A stretch of 64,000 bases of DNA, taken from the NCBI GenBank assembly GCA_036429605.1, contig JAVFKD010000015.1, positions 643,421 to 707,420 on the forward strand. Direction: 5' to 3'. Made by a program: the position numbers and the translations under genes. This DNA is from Cladobotryum mycophilum (taxonomy: Eukaryota; Ascomycota; Sordariomycetes; Hypocreales; Hypocreaceae). Below, piece after piece: positions 1 to 11,176 of the stretch (the first letter of the stretch is position 1; each line of letters starts with the position of its first letter). The notes under the pieces are model-generated. The model was given only the letters and a program-made list of their open reading frames with translations. It searched no databases and was not told the DNA's origin.

Positions 1-1
1 G

Positions 2-103
2 GTGTTCCCCGGGGTGATCAAGCACGGTGACGAGAATGGGGGGAACGTGCAGTATAGGAATGTGATTGCAAAGGCGAGGGTGCTATGCAGCCCTGAGGAA
101 TAG
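2..103 (+). CDS. C-terminal end of a gene cut by the window edge
   Basis: An open frame enters from the left edge and runs 33 codons to TAG at 101-103. It ends in a polar stretch (…VIKHGDENGG… then …CSPEE). No start is visible, so only the last exon, or part of it, lies here. The text reads like real coding sequence, but it is too short to place in a family and I do not recognise it. The function cannot be judged from this piece. Confidence 0.5.
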   Translation: MFPGVIKHGDENGGNVQYRNVIAKARVLCSPEE

Positions 104-3083
104 ATGTTTTGTATTATATATACATCATGGCATATTTATATACAGTACATATCAAGCATGAAACTGAGCATTTTCTTCCTTTTTGAAGTACTTGATCACA
201 CCCCCAAGAAAACAAAATTTCAAGCCATCTCCCTACTACTTTACCAAGACGTCAAATTGATCATGACAAGGACTCAACACCAAAAGTATTTTACCAACCA
301 AGAAAAACTGGCGGGTTCTCAACCATCCTCGGCATAAGCTCATCATTGTAGTCATGGTATTACAAGCAACACAAAGGGAACTGACCTAATTTCGTCAAAA
401 CATCTCCCCTCCCCCCCCCCCCGGTCGCCGTTCCACACCACCAAGACGGGAACACAAACGACCGGTAATCGGAAAGTAAAACCTTCCCCCTTCCCTCACA
501 TGGTACAACCAAGTACCCATCCCGTAACATCCTATCAAACAAGGCTGAGAAAGGGAGAGAGAGACAAATAGAGACGGAGAGTGGAGAGAGGAGAAGGAGG
601 AGAAGAGAGGAGACAACTCTTCCCAGTCGGATCATCAGCTCCCAAGTTTAATCTCCCTCAAACAATATAATAACCATGAAGCAACGGTAAGAAAGCCACA
701 TGTTACCAGATACATCACATCACACCAAACAAACATCACAGCGATTCGTCCGATGCAGTGAATAACATGCGGCACCCCGGGCGTCGGGCCAACAGGTTCG
801 CCTTCACCCCTCCCATATGTGGTTCAACGTGGACGGTATATCCGTTATGCTTGATCTGACGGCATGTCACTCTGCACAAAGGAACTAAAACATTCCGGCG
901 TGACACACTGGAGCTTTGGTCGGTAAACGGGTTGTCATCAGACACGCCTCGAGGAGTCGTGTGTGGACAGACTGGCAAGGGACGATGTGCATCGAGGCCC
1001 AGTTCGATGGTGCCACGTTATAAATTGTTCAAGGTATGAATATCTTCGTTGGGTACCTATACCCAAGGTACATTTCAAGAAATCGGCATGTCTAACCGGA
1101 ACGAGTACTGCATTGCGAGAGTGTTTCCGTAAGATTCAACTGAGGTTTCATGGCAGATTGTAATCCAATTCTCCGGCATCCTGATGCAAGGGATATCAAC
1201 CCTCAAGCCGACAAAGGGCTTTGTTTCCAAGATGCCTAGAATATTGCTCCTCTGCTTCTCAAACGCCCTTGTCCCTCCTCTTGCTACCTTTACTTCTGTT
1301 TATCCCCCCCCTTTTTTTTTCTTTTGTACGGGTTCTAGAGATTTGATCTGCTCGGCGATGTTTCTTAATAATCCATATAGGCCGTGCCTAGTATAGGACT
1401 TTCATGCAGTCAACCTTTTCGTAATCCTGGCGCGAACGTATATTAATAAAAATGTGACGAGTCACCGTAAAAGCAGCTGGTCATCTCACTGATAGTGTCA
1501 TGTGTACGCTTCCGGCCAAGGAAAAACGTTGCCAAGATAGATTCGAAAACATCTCCTTCGCCAGGGTCCGTATCAACCTTCATTCTTCCCCGCCGCCGCT
1601 TACCCGCATGGTACAGCTACCCAACCTAACAAGGGATTAAAGACTCGTAGAGGAGGGGTCATGAAGTGGGGGATCCTCGCTTTGGCCACCATAATTTTTG
1701 GGGGTCTTCCTCTATTCCCTTCCAGGTTGGTTGTCTTTTGCTGGACGGGAGTGGGGAGGCAGTGCACTCGATCGTAGGTCATGTTCTTGGCCATCTCTCC
1801 CCCGCAAGATTTCAATCAACCGTTTCAATGTTGTCCTTCAGCAATTATATGACGGCTTAGGCATTGAAAAATGTTGATCGTTCTTTTCCCCATTCCGTCC
1901 ATGTGCTCGTCTCGCTCAAATTCATCATTCGTTTGCACCTTTTGGAATCCTCATGAACCCGGTTCGGTCCGCTTTAGTCGAAGCGATCCATAGCGCCAAC
2001 GTGACGATTCCCGCACCTCTAACGCCACTGTAGGCCAGCACTCTCCATTTGTCCTCGCCATATTCTTGGATAGCTTGCCAGGCCATGGACAACAATAGTA
2101 GTAACTGGCAACGTGGATAATAATTCGGCCGCTTGGGGGGTAGTGTGACGACATCTTTGGCAAGCTCGGTGAGACTCTAACTCTCAATTTGCTCTTCGAC
2201 TTGGAGTAAACGCCATCAGCATACCACAACCTCGTAGGACTTGGGGCGTCTAGAGCCTTCCCCCTGATAATGGTGCCGCTTTATGTGACCTGGATGAAGA
2301 TGTTGCCACCTTGTACCACTGGTTCTAACGAAATGCAACTTTGAGGAAATTGTGAAAAAAGCTGTGTTGTGTTCGTTATCGCGAGTAACCGTTTTACGAA
2401 ACAGATCAGTCGCAACTCGGAGCAAAGTACAGCATCCAAACGAGTAGGAACAAGTTGCATTCGATCGACAGCAGGCGTAGCATACGTGTCGCCGCTCATA
2501 AGCAGTCGCCCCCATTAAGTCTGTCGAGTTGTTGTCCCGGCCATAGGTTTTTTTTTTGGGCAGGATACCATGTGCACCTGTTCATAGGCCATTTTCAGGC
2601 CATTCACTGCGTGAATTCTTTTCAATCATCACCACAATCATCCTTCCTTCTATTCAGTGTCGTGAATCCGGGCACCTCCACTCCCCTTAAAAAGGGCATC
2701 CCCTTCCTTCTACCATCGCTGACCTGCTCCCCCGGCCCTTGCCATCGGCGAAATCCAACAAATTTGTACCCATCCCACTGCAAAGGCCGCGACGCCGATT
2801 TCCTAGTCCTCTGGATTTGGGCTGTCAAACAATACGTTTACCCCAGCCCTGACAATCCACAGCGGGAACAGTATCGTCGCTGAGCGCCACTCTTAATCTC
2901 ACTTGACGAGTTCCTAGACCCAAGCGAATATCCGACTTGGTTTCAGTGATGCTAGAAATTTCACTGCCTCATTGATACCTGCGCAGCGCACCTATCGGAT
3001 CCTAGGTCAACCCCCATTCCTTTCTCTTTCGGTACCCAACCGCAGCCGGTCGATTTGGGCCTGCCAGTCCAAGATAATTCATC
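104..3083. other. Intergenic stretch, no supported gene
   Basis: About 3 kb between the truncated first gene and the zinc-finger gene. It holds a C run at about 409-422 and a C8/T9 pyrimidine block at about 1305-1322. The short open frames here overlap each other on both strands, lack recognisable domains and include low-complexity text, so I do not call any of them. Part of it must be 3' UTR of the first gene and promoter of the next. Confidence 0.5.
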
Positions 3084-3922
3084 ATGTCGTCAGCATCAAT
3101 AGCCGGCCATAGTGCCGCCGAGATCATGGGATTTCTAGGAGATCATGAACTGCAAAGACAGCGTTTTTGGTCGACAGGAGGCAGTAACTTGCAAACTGGT
3201 CTTCGCACCATATACCCTTCCAATCTCCAGCTCTCGGAACAAGGGGACCGCCAAGTCCGGGGGTTCAAGAGGCGTCAATCATCACACGGAAGTAGCGAAA
3301 GCCAGTCGTCGATATTCGATGGTGCCGACGAAGAATCCCAATCCTCGTTTTCAAGTGCCCCTTCGCAAACAGGACCCGAGTTGCCCAACCGTGAACGCCC
3401 AACGTTACCATTCTTCGACTCGCCATTGGTCGAGTCGACGCATGCTGGGCGCCAAGGCCCAAGTCTGCCATGCGAGTTTCTGTGGTACGACAATTGTGAG
3501 GAGTCGTTTGGGCTCACAGGCTATGATGCTTGGGTTGAGCATATGTTGACCCAACATCTCGATCGAACATTGCCCAGAAAGCTCATATGTTGGATCTGTG
3601 AGGAGAATTTTGAGGCCCGTTCGGATTTGCGCGAAGAGAAAAAGATAAACTATCGTGAACGAATTTGCCATATTGCTGAGCATTTCCGAGGGGTAAAACA
3701 ATTTCGGATATCCGTCCAGATCATTTCTTCCTCGACCATCTTCACGATAATAATTTAATCAGTGAAGTGGTGTTCCAAATTGCCAAGGAATACCACGAAG
3801 CACCCCAACCAAGGCAGGGTATCAACATGAGACCATGCGCAAGGAAGAATCAAAGCGATGTTGTGGTAGAGGTGACTAGGAATCACCGTCGCGCCAGGGA
3901 TAGGCCCTCACGTCAGAGATAA
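3084..3922 (+). CDS. C2H2-like zinc-finger protein, frameshifted
   Basis: About 279 aa if one base is restored. Residues 1-120 are Ser/Gln-rich and look disordered. Two Cys/His clusters follow: C130-x7-C138…H153-x4-H158, and C169-x2-C172…H196-x3-H200. This is the layout of a fungal C2H2-like family whose members are usually uncharacterised; DNA, RNA or protein binding are all possible. In the raw frame the protein drifts after the second cluster and stops at 3758. One base more in the G run at 3690-3693 opens the next frame through acidic and hydrophobic text to a basic C-terminus with TAA at 3920-3922. A 70-nt intron from the GTAAAA there would give TGA at once, so splicing does not explain it. 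Either an assembly deletion or a recent pseudogene. Confidence 0.7.
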
Positions 3923-6900
3923 GTAATGTTTGCGACATCCTCTTGATGAAGATGCATGCCATTTTCCCGGGTAGACATGATACCTTGGCCACCTCGATGA
4001 GTTGTCTGGTTGGTCAAGGTAGCAAGATGTTGTCTGCCGTGGAGAAGCGTCTTCTTCTTTTTCTTCTTCTTCTTTGTTTGTCAACTTGATCTTGTACACG
4101 GTAACGCACAATGTTGTCGGGCACGGGCACTTGCCACTACTGCAGGTCCCAACGATTTTCGTACAATGGTGCCAGGCAGACTGGAAGATTTTGTTTCCCA
4201 AGAATCTTCTTCTGTGTCTCGAGGCATGAAGGTGTAACGAGTCGAGTTATGGTGGTGCGCTGGGCGGGGATGCACGAGAAAAATCAGGGGGCTGGAGCAT
4301 GGTCGGCACTTTCCATGTCGCTTGGCCATGGTTGGTTTATGATTGTATCCATTGTTTTTGTTTGTTTGTTTGTTTGTTTGTTTGTTCTTTGTCGATGCAG
4401 ATACGAGGACGGAGTATCGCGGCTGATGTTTGTTTTTGGTCACTCTCCACTTTGGTGTTTATGAATGAGATGGTCTGAGCTGGGGGAGGGATCGTTATCG
4501 AGATGGTGTTCATGATCGGCCGCATACGGGGGCGTTTCATTTCTCTGCGAAGCCATGGTAAGTCTTTGGATCCAATGCATGCTGTTTAGTTTAGAGGAGT
4601 GAGGCTGACAGATGATTCAGGTTGATGATTGTATTTTGGTATCCGTTGAAAAGTTTTTTCACGTGTTCGACGACTGAGGTTGTACGCGAGGTGGAAGGGA
4701 AGGCAGGTGCAGTGCGCAGGACAGCCAGCAGGCAAGAGGGCGGGCATCAGCTCCTCTTACCCTAGGCTGAAGCTGAGGATTTTCCAATATTCAATATGAT
4801 TTAGTCCAATATTTTTTCTTATTAAATAAAAAATTCTCTACTTGTCCCGTTCAAAAGCACAAAGTGCCAAAAGAAAATTGCTCATCATGCCATGTATTCG
4901 GGCTACTTCTCCGGGAGCCGTCGCCTTGGCTCCCACTTTGATAGCAACAGCACGTTGTGGCGACAGGGCCGCGTTTTGACTCGAGACATCCAAGTCTCGC
5001 GTCTTTCCAATCATCACAACGGATCCGATATGAACACCAAGGCAGCAGCATCGTCATTGCGTAACCAGTGGCCAGTTTTTATCAGCTTGGTTCGATCGCT
5101 TTGTTTTGGTCTGCTCAAAAAGAAAATGCCGCTTACCGAACGTGATGGCGATAGGGTGACGGTGCGACCTGTACGAGTGGCAGTGCATGCACGCGAGCCA
5201 TGGTGGCAATCAAATCGCCTTGATATTTCAATCTATCCACTTCCACTCCATTCTTGTAGGTTTTCAACAAGGCGATCCAATTTTAGTGCCGTGAATTTGA
5301 CCCCGTTTACAGAATATGATTTGTTACTGTCCAACGTGTTTTTCTCTGCACTCTGATATTGAAGTAAGGCGATATATCCATAACAGTGGTTGGATCAGGC
5401 TCTCACGCCCTTTTGTAAGTCGGATACCAACGGTACAACGCTGGTGCCTTGAACCATGTGCATGGCAGACAGTAATGATCCAGATTTCTAATTTTCTCTA
5501 TATTCCAGGCTTATTCACAAAGTCTCATGGACGCAGTTCTCTGTATTGTCACCGCCGAAGCTGCTTGTATCCACTTACACACACCAGGCTGCCATGCTGC
5601 CTTGCCTACCTTACCCGTGCTGCAGAGATGGCTTCGGTATCCTGACGGATAGAACTTTATCACCGCCGGTTCTATCCGACAAGATTGAACTTCAATAGTC
5701 CCGGCATCTTAATGAGGCTCGAAAGTATGAATGTCAATGAGGCTGTCATCGATGTCTGTTGCGTAAGCCATTGCCTTCCTTTTGTCCCTCAGCAGCATCA
5801 TCATCACTCAACCAACTATGAAGCCGGGTAATTTACCCTTTCAACGATTTTTTAGTACGCGCCCGTTCTTTCAGCCTCTTGGGCGTGGTCCAAGTTGTCA
5901 CTCTGGGTTCGCTTGAAGATGCTGTTCACGATTCATATCGTAACACAAGCCCCCTCCCGCTGCCGCCTAGAGGCATCAGCCAATTCCACAGAGGAAGGAA
6001 AACAACTTGTGCTCTCTCAAATAACATGCTTATTTTCTCCTGAAACTATGGGATGAATCAACGACATTTGAACCCAAAACAAAACAAAGAAGCCTGGGGT
6101 CTCGTCATCCCTTCTGCATATAGTACTAATATTGCAGTGAATGACAGACGGGATGTGCCGCACTAAAAATTGCAATATCCGGCCGGCTTTGCCGCAGAAC
6201 AGGGGAAGCAACCAATTTCAAGTGAGGCAGAGAGATGAGAAGAGGGAAAAGGAAATGTAAAAGACTATATTCAAATCAGGTAAGAAATCTCCAATTCCTA
6301 CAGTATATCAGATATACAGAGGCCTCAAGTGGTTATTTACCCAATGGTACGGAGTATAGCCAAGGTTATCCAGATCATTCTACCATCCCCATTCCATAGG
6401 CAAGTACCATACCCTATACACACCACAAGAATTACAAACTACCTAGTAGCCCGCCAGTACAAATCTGTCAATAAGCAAGATGTCAAATGGGAGATATACC
6501 GTTAGTACGATCTTGTTTGTGGCGAGGACAATCCATGGCGAGGATTAACAGGGGAAATTCACCTCCCATAAAAAACTGACTATAATAGAAAAAAACCTGA
6601 TATGCCCTAGCACATCAACACATGTTAGTGGTCGGTTGGTCTGTAATTCCTGTGGTCTGTAATAATAAATGATCTTCTGCCAAAACACCTTGGAATGGCA
6701 CTTGTCATACCTCTCAAGAAATAAAATAAGAATCAAATAATATCTCCATCATTATGACCAACTCTTGTTCTCCTCAGCGCCACACGTTTCCACACATCGC
6801 CACACAGTGCATCCTCACAGTATCCTAATGGCTCATTTGTAAGCGCACAATATGCGGCACGTTCCCCCCCTCCCCAATGGAGAAAATCACCCGGAGTTAT

Positions 6901-7759
6901 TGCTCCGCGGTTTGCTTCTGAAATATCCCAAAGACTCACCAGGCAAAGCGCAAGGTAACATGGAACATCACAGGGGAAAGCAAGCACGGCCAATGACGAT
7001 GCCCGGCACCTCCGCTTTCTCCCCCCAATCAGAGGGTCCCGTATTATTAGCTTTTCTACCATGGAACAGGGTTGGTCCTTCGTACCTGACCTTGATTTTT
7101 GCCTCCCACACCATGTCGAATCAGGTAATTGGCGGGAGCTTGCATCACCCCATCGTCACATCATGCGTCTTCTGCAACACACACAAACAAACATCTGCTT
7201 CTTCCCCAACCTTTTCCCCTTCGGGGCCAGTGATCCGCCAAGGAACAGGCATATCCCTCTGATTCGTCCTGATTTGACATGGGGAACTTGAAAATCTGCT
7301 TATGCAACGGGGATCGACTTTTCTCTCAACGACTATCAATGACGACGCCCGCACACCCAAGGAAAGCCGTTTGCTTCGCGTGTGTGTGTGTGTGTGTGTC
7401 CCCTTGCCGTCAGTAAATCGGAATTGTGTTTTGGTTTGGTTTTGTTTGTGTTTACTGTACGGGGAAGTACTTTACTTCCCTAATCTAAAAAAACTGGCTC
7501 TTCCAATCTGCGTGAACTTGATTCACTGGCATGTTAGTAATGTGGCTGCAGGTAAGTTTCCACGCAAATATCTGCCCGCCCTTGTGTGTTGTCATCTAGA
7601 AAGAAGCCTGCCAAAGAAAGCCCTTTAAATACTTATTCGTTTCCGGCTCCGAGGGGGATGCAAGGGGGTGAGTGGTGATCTTCCTTACCCCCCATTCTAT
7701 TCCTCTCTCTCTTTTTTATTATTTTTTTTTGTTTCTTCTCACAAAAAACATATTCAACT
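3923..7759. other. Intergenic stretch with simple repeats
   Basis: About 3.8 kb, mostly without coding signal. It contains a TTC-rich tract (about 4048-4075), a (TTTG)n array (about 4353-4386), an AT-rich patch near 4795-4845 and a (TG)n run at 7381-7399. The last few hundred bases, with pyrimidine-rich text at about 7700-7740, should be the promoter and 5' UTR of the bZIP gene. Open frames of 60-154 codons here have no domain I can name. Confidence 0.45.
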
Positions 7760-8656
7760 ATGCATACTATTCCAGTCGTCTGCCCGAATTCGACCTTGGC
7801 AATACCGCCGTCATCACATCCACCATCCGGCAAAGAATCTGCTTTGGATGACAATTGCCCTGGACAGTGGTTCGGTATGAGTCTCGACACCTCCTTCACC
7901 AAGTGCTTGGAAGACTCTGTTATTGATCCAAATCTGCTCGGTGGGTGCGAAAATCTCCAGGATGGGACTTATACCAACAATATTGCCGCTGTAAAGGACG
8001 AAGTCTTGTCAGACATCACCTCTCCCGACCTTGACATTTTCTCTCGATCCTCTCCCGCCAAAAGTAGCACTTCGTCCAACCTGTTATCAATCACACCTCC
8101 TACTCCTCCATGCTCTCCTCCAGCGACCAGAAAACGCGGCCGTCCAAGAAAACAACAACAACCACCACCCCAAGAACAGCCCAAACCAAAACGTACTCGC
8201 CACCCTATAGTCCAAATGGACCACAATCCTGAGTCCCCAGATCATAGCAGTGACTCTGACTCCGACTCCGACTCCGAACCATCCACACCACAATCACACT
8301 CCCGCTCCCAACCCCAATCTCAAGCCAGGGCCAAATCTCAAGCACGCATCTCCCGCATCCGCGAAAAGAACCGCGTCGCTGCCTCTAAATGCCGCCGCAA
8401 ACAGCGCAAGGCCAACGGCCAACTCCAGGCCAAGTTTGAGAAGCTCGAGGAGCGGCACAGCCAGCTCTGCAGCGAGGTCGGCGAGCTAGAGGCCGAGGCC
8501 TACGTGCTTAAGAACATGCTCATGTCGCACGGTAGCTGTGGGTGCGAGCTGATTCAGCAGTATTTCAAGGATTTGGCCGCGAGCTTGATGCACAAGATGG
8601 ATTTGTCAAGCCATGCGTCTGCGGGGATCAGTTCGTCGATGAACGATCAAGGATGA
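7760..8656 (+). CDS. bZIP transcription factor (ATF/CREB-AP1 type) with AT-hook
   Basis: 298 aa, single exon, ATG at 7760. A nuclear DNA-binding regulator by family. The basic region at about 200-217 contains the signature N-x2-A-A-x2-C-R, the ATF/CREB/Jun type rather than the yeast Yap type. Directly after it are five perfect heptad leucines (residues 222, 229, 236, 243, 250 or so), giving a dimerising coiled coil. An AT-hook core (RKRGRPRK) lies at about 124-131, followed by a Q/P-rich segment and a (Ser-Asp)n acidic run at 163-172, a plausible activation region. The C-terminal 50 residues hold an unusual Cys cluster (GSCGCE). Target genes cannot be read from the sequence. A longer N-terminus from an upstream exon is possible; the long leader hints at uORF control, which I cannot test. 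Confidence 0.88.
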   Translation: MHTIPVVCPNSTLAIPPSSHPPSGKESALDDNCPGQWFGMSLDTSFTKCLEDSVIDPNLLGGCENLQDGTYTNNIAAVKDEVLSDITSPDLDIFSRSSPAKSSTSSNLLSITPPTPPCSPPATRKRGRPRKQQQPPPQEQPKPKRTRHPIVQMDHNPESPDHSSDSDSDSDSEPSTPQSHSRSQPQSQARAKSQARISRIREKNRVAASKCRRKQRKANGQLQAKFEKLEERHSQLCSEVGELEAEAYVLKNMLMSHGSCGCELIQQYFKDLAASLMHKMDLSSHASAGISSSMNDQG

Positions 8657-9015
8657 AAACAAGGATATAAAGAGAATATATATTTTTTTTAAAAAAAGAA
8701 AAAAACTTTTTAAAAAAAGGGTGGGCAAGTCAAATGGTTGAAATTAAAGTATTACAAGTCCTATGCGGAAAGCATACGGATTCCAAGCATAGGGAGAGAA
8801 CTCCGTCTCAAGGTTTTCACCCCTTACCGACCTTCGAGCCTAGGTACAACCCGTACCTATGAAAGGCTTGTTATCAAAAGGGGGCGCCGTCTTTCAATTC
8901 CAGTTATTGTAAAGCGCTCTTCGGATTAGTTTTCGCCATCCTAAACGGCCATGCACGGCCATCGAAATACGAACCCCTGCGGGATCGGCTTGTCTACATG
9001 TGAATATACAAAATG
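8657..9015. other. Convergent 3' region between bZIP and TilS-like genes
   Basis: About 360 bp separating two convergent genes. An A/T homopolymer block at about 8682-8720 (T runs and A runs that could pair) lies just after the bZIP stop and may mark its polyadenylation region. No coding signal is seen. Confidence 0.4.
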
Positions 9016-11176
9016 TTACAAAGCATTTTCCATCCGTCTCTTCCTGGCCTTTTCTCTGGCCGTTCTGTGATTCTGTGCCCTTCGTAAAATAATGTCTGAG
9101 CGTATATGGCCCACCTTGCTCCTCTGTCGAGAAGGCCTAAGAAGCGAGACGTCCACGTGTCTGTATCTCGCCTCATATCTCACCCACCTCTCGAGTCCTG
9201 GGAGGTGGATACCCAAGCTCGGGAGAGCCAGTAGAGTCAAGATGGGAGTCGGGTCATCGCCGCTCGCATCTTCTACGCTATACAGTGCTGGCAGCGAGTA
9301 ACGTACCTTTCCCGGGGCATAGTACTTGAGAATCTTCTCGAACCTCGTCCGCTCCTTTTGAGCCAGAGCCATTCGAAAGGGCTTGGCGTACGCCGGCATA
9401 AAGGGCAGAACGTGAAATTTGGCAGAAACACAGGCACTGACGCGTATCCAAAAGCGCCCGTCCCATATCTTGGCCGTTTTCCAGCTGCGCCAATGGCCAT
9501 GCCGATTCATCTGGCCATCTTCTCCGGGCCTGAGAACACCGTCTCTGTAGTTGAGGTAGCCCGGTAGCTTTCGTTCGGGGGAGGCTGGTTCGATGGATAC
9601 GGAGCACGGGAAAGAAACCATTTAGTAAGTCCGGAGCTCGACACCGGGTCGAACAAGACACCCGCCATCGAAAACGCCTTGTGCTGCGAGGTTTTGGACT
9701 TGGCATCAAAGGAGAGCTCGGGAAATAGCCGGTCAACAACGTTGCCCAGATTTGCCAACGGAGGTAGGTGGCGTTCCGGAGTCACGAAGTCAATCAGCTT
9801 TCGGATGGCTATAGCCGCTGTCAACCTGCGCAGGGGTTTGCGCGCTTCCTCCCTAGCCTGGCTAAACAGACGTCCCTTTGAAGGGAATTTGGTCCGGAAC
9901 GTCGGCAACTCAATAAGTAATGTGCCAGCGTTGGGGTCAAAATCCTTGACGACACCTTCGCGAACTAGCATCCGATGGGCCTCTGCCTCCTGCAAGAGTG
10001 TTTTCAATCTTGCTCTTTTGGCTAGTGCTAGAATAGAGGACTTCTGCAGGGCTCTTGGTAGCTGGTATGACTTTGTGAGATGCCTGATGGCATTGCGGGG
10101 TGTGAGAGTCGGGTCCTTGTTGGTGTGGTCCTCAAACCATGATACATTGTTCGCCTCGCAAGTCGCTATGAGCCTGTCCTTGTCAAACTCTAGCAGGGGG
10201 CGGTAGATCATGACCCCGCCGTCCTCGCTGTTCAACGGAGTCAGGTATGGCACACGCGGGTCGGCATCACGGACGAGATGTCCCGGAAAATGCATAGACA
10301 TCTCCTGTAAACCAAGATACTTCTTGATCTGATCCCATGGCTCAGCCTTTTTGTCGTCCTTGAGCGCTAAACGCAGTTGTTTGACCGCCCGTGAGGCTGG
10401 TTTGAAACTCAAAAACGGCTCTGGCTGCATCTGATCGTCCAGGAGGCCACTCTTGTAAACACCATGCAGTTCATAACACTCGGGGATCGCGTTGGCCTCG
10501 CGGATACCTTGTAAGCCACGGTATCCATGTCCGGCAAGTAGGCGCATCAAGACCGTCTCATATTGATCGTCACGGTGGTGAGCAAAGAAAAGATTGGTGG
10601 ACTGGAGATACCTGCATGCGTTGCCCAGATTCTGATATCTCATTGTCCGTGCTAGACTCTCGATATTTGAGAGACTTCTTGGGTCAACGCCCTGCCATTT
10701 CTGTTCCTTCCAGTTGAGAGCTCTGATGAAGGATTTGATGCCGAGCTTTTTGAGTTCCTGAGATACGCGGGAAGCTTCCACGGCACTTTCGTCCCGCAGC
10801 TTATGGTCAATGATAATACTGTAGATGCTCTCTGTGGGATTGTCGGCAATTTTGATGCCTCTGTATGTCTTGAGGAGAGTTGCAAAGAGAAACGCCATGG
10901 CCATGGAGTCAACCCCTCCACTGATAGCCAGGGCTAGTGTAGACGAGGTTAGTTAATACGTACAAACAAGCCTATCTTCGCTACACTGTAGACTCCATCT
11001 TCCTCACCTATACGCTGGGGTCGAGCATATCGAGCAGTTGGGAAGCGTGGTCGACATATTGCCAACACGGCGTCCCGAAACTCATGGGGAGCAATGGGTT
11101 TTGGCACATTGTGGAAGACATAGGGTTGTGTGCCCATTCCATTGCGTCCTGCACTAGCGGAAGCTGTCGATGCCAC
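9016..11176 (-). CDS. TilS-type PP-loop ATPase, tRNA(Ile)-lysidine synthetase-like, frameshifted
   Basis: About 695 aa once one base is restored. Exon 1 is 11176-11008 and exon 2 is 10933-9016, with a 74-nt intron (GTGAGG donor, CTAAC branch region, CTAG acceptor). Splicing creates the P-loop SGGVDS at residues 61-66, the ATP-pyrophosphatase signature of TilS. Further on, FFAHHRDDQYET matches the second TilS motif. Bacterial TilS makes lysidine at C34 of tRNA-Ile(CAU); in fungi a mitochondrial tRNA role is inferred, not shown. The long C-terminal part (WDGRFW, RYSLPALYS, LPGLERWVRYE) looks like the fungal extension. The frame breaks at the plus-strand G5 run at 9577-9581; adding one base joins both halves and makes the total 2088 nt, exactly 696 codons. 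No canonical intron fits the break. Confidence 0.82.

Noticed and set aside
9271..9310. An intron with a GTACGT donor in the TilS-like gene
   Set aside because: The frame is open and family-like right through (RYSLPALYSVEDASG), so no splice is needed.
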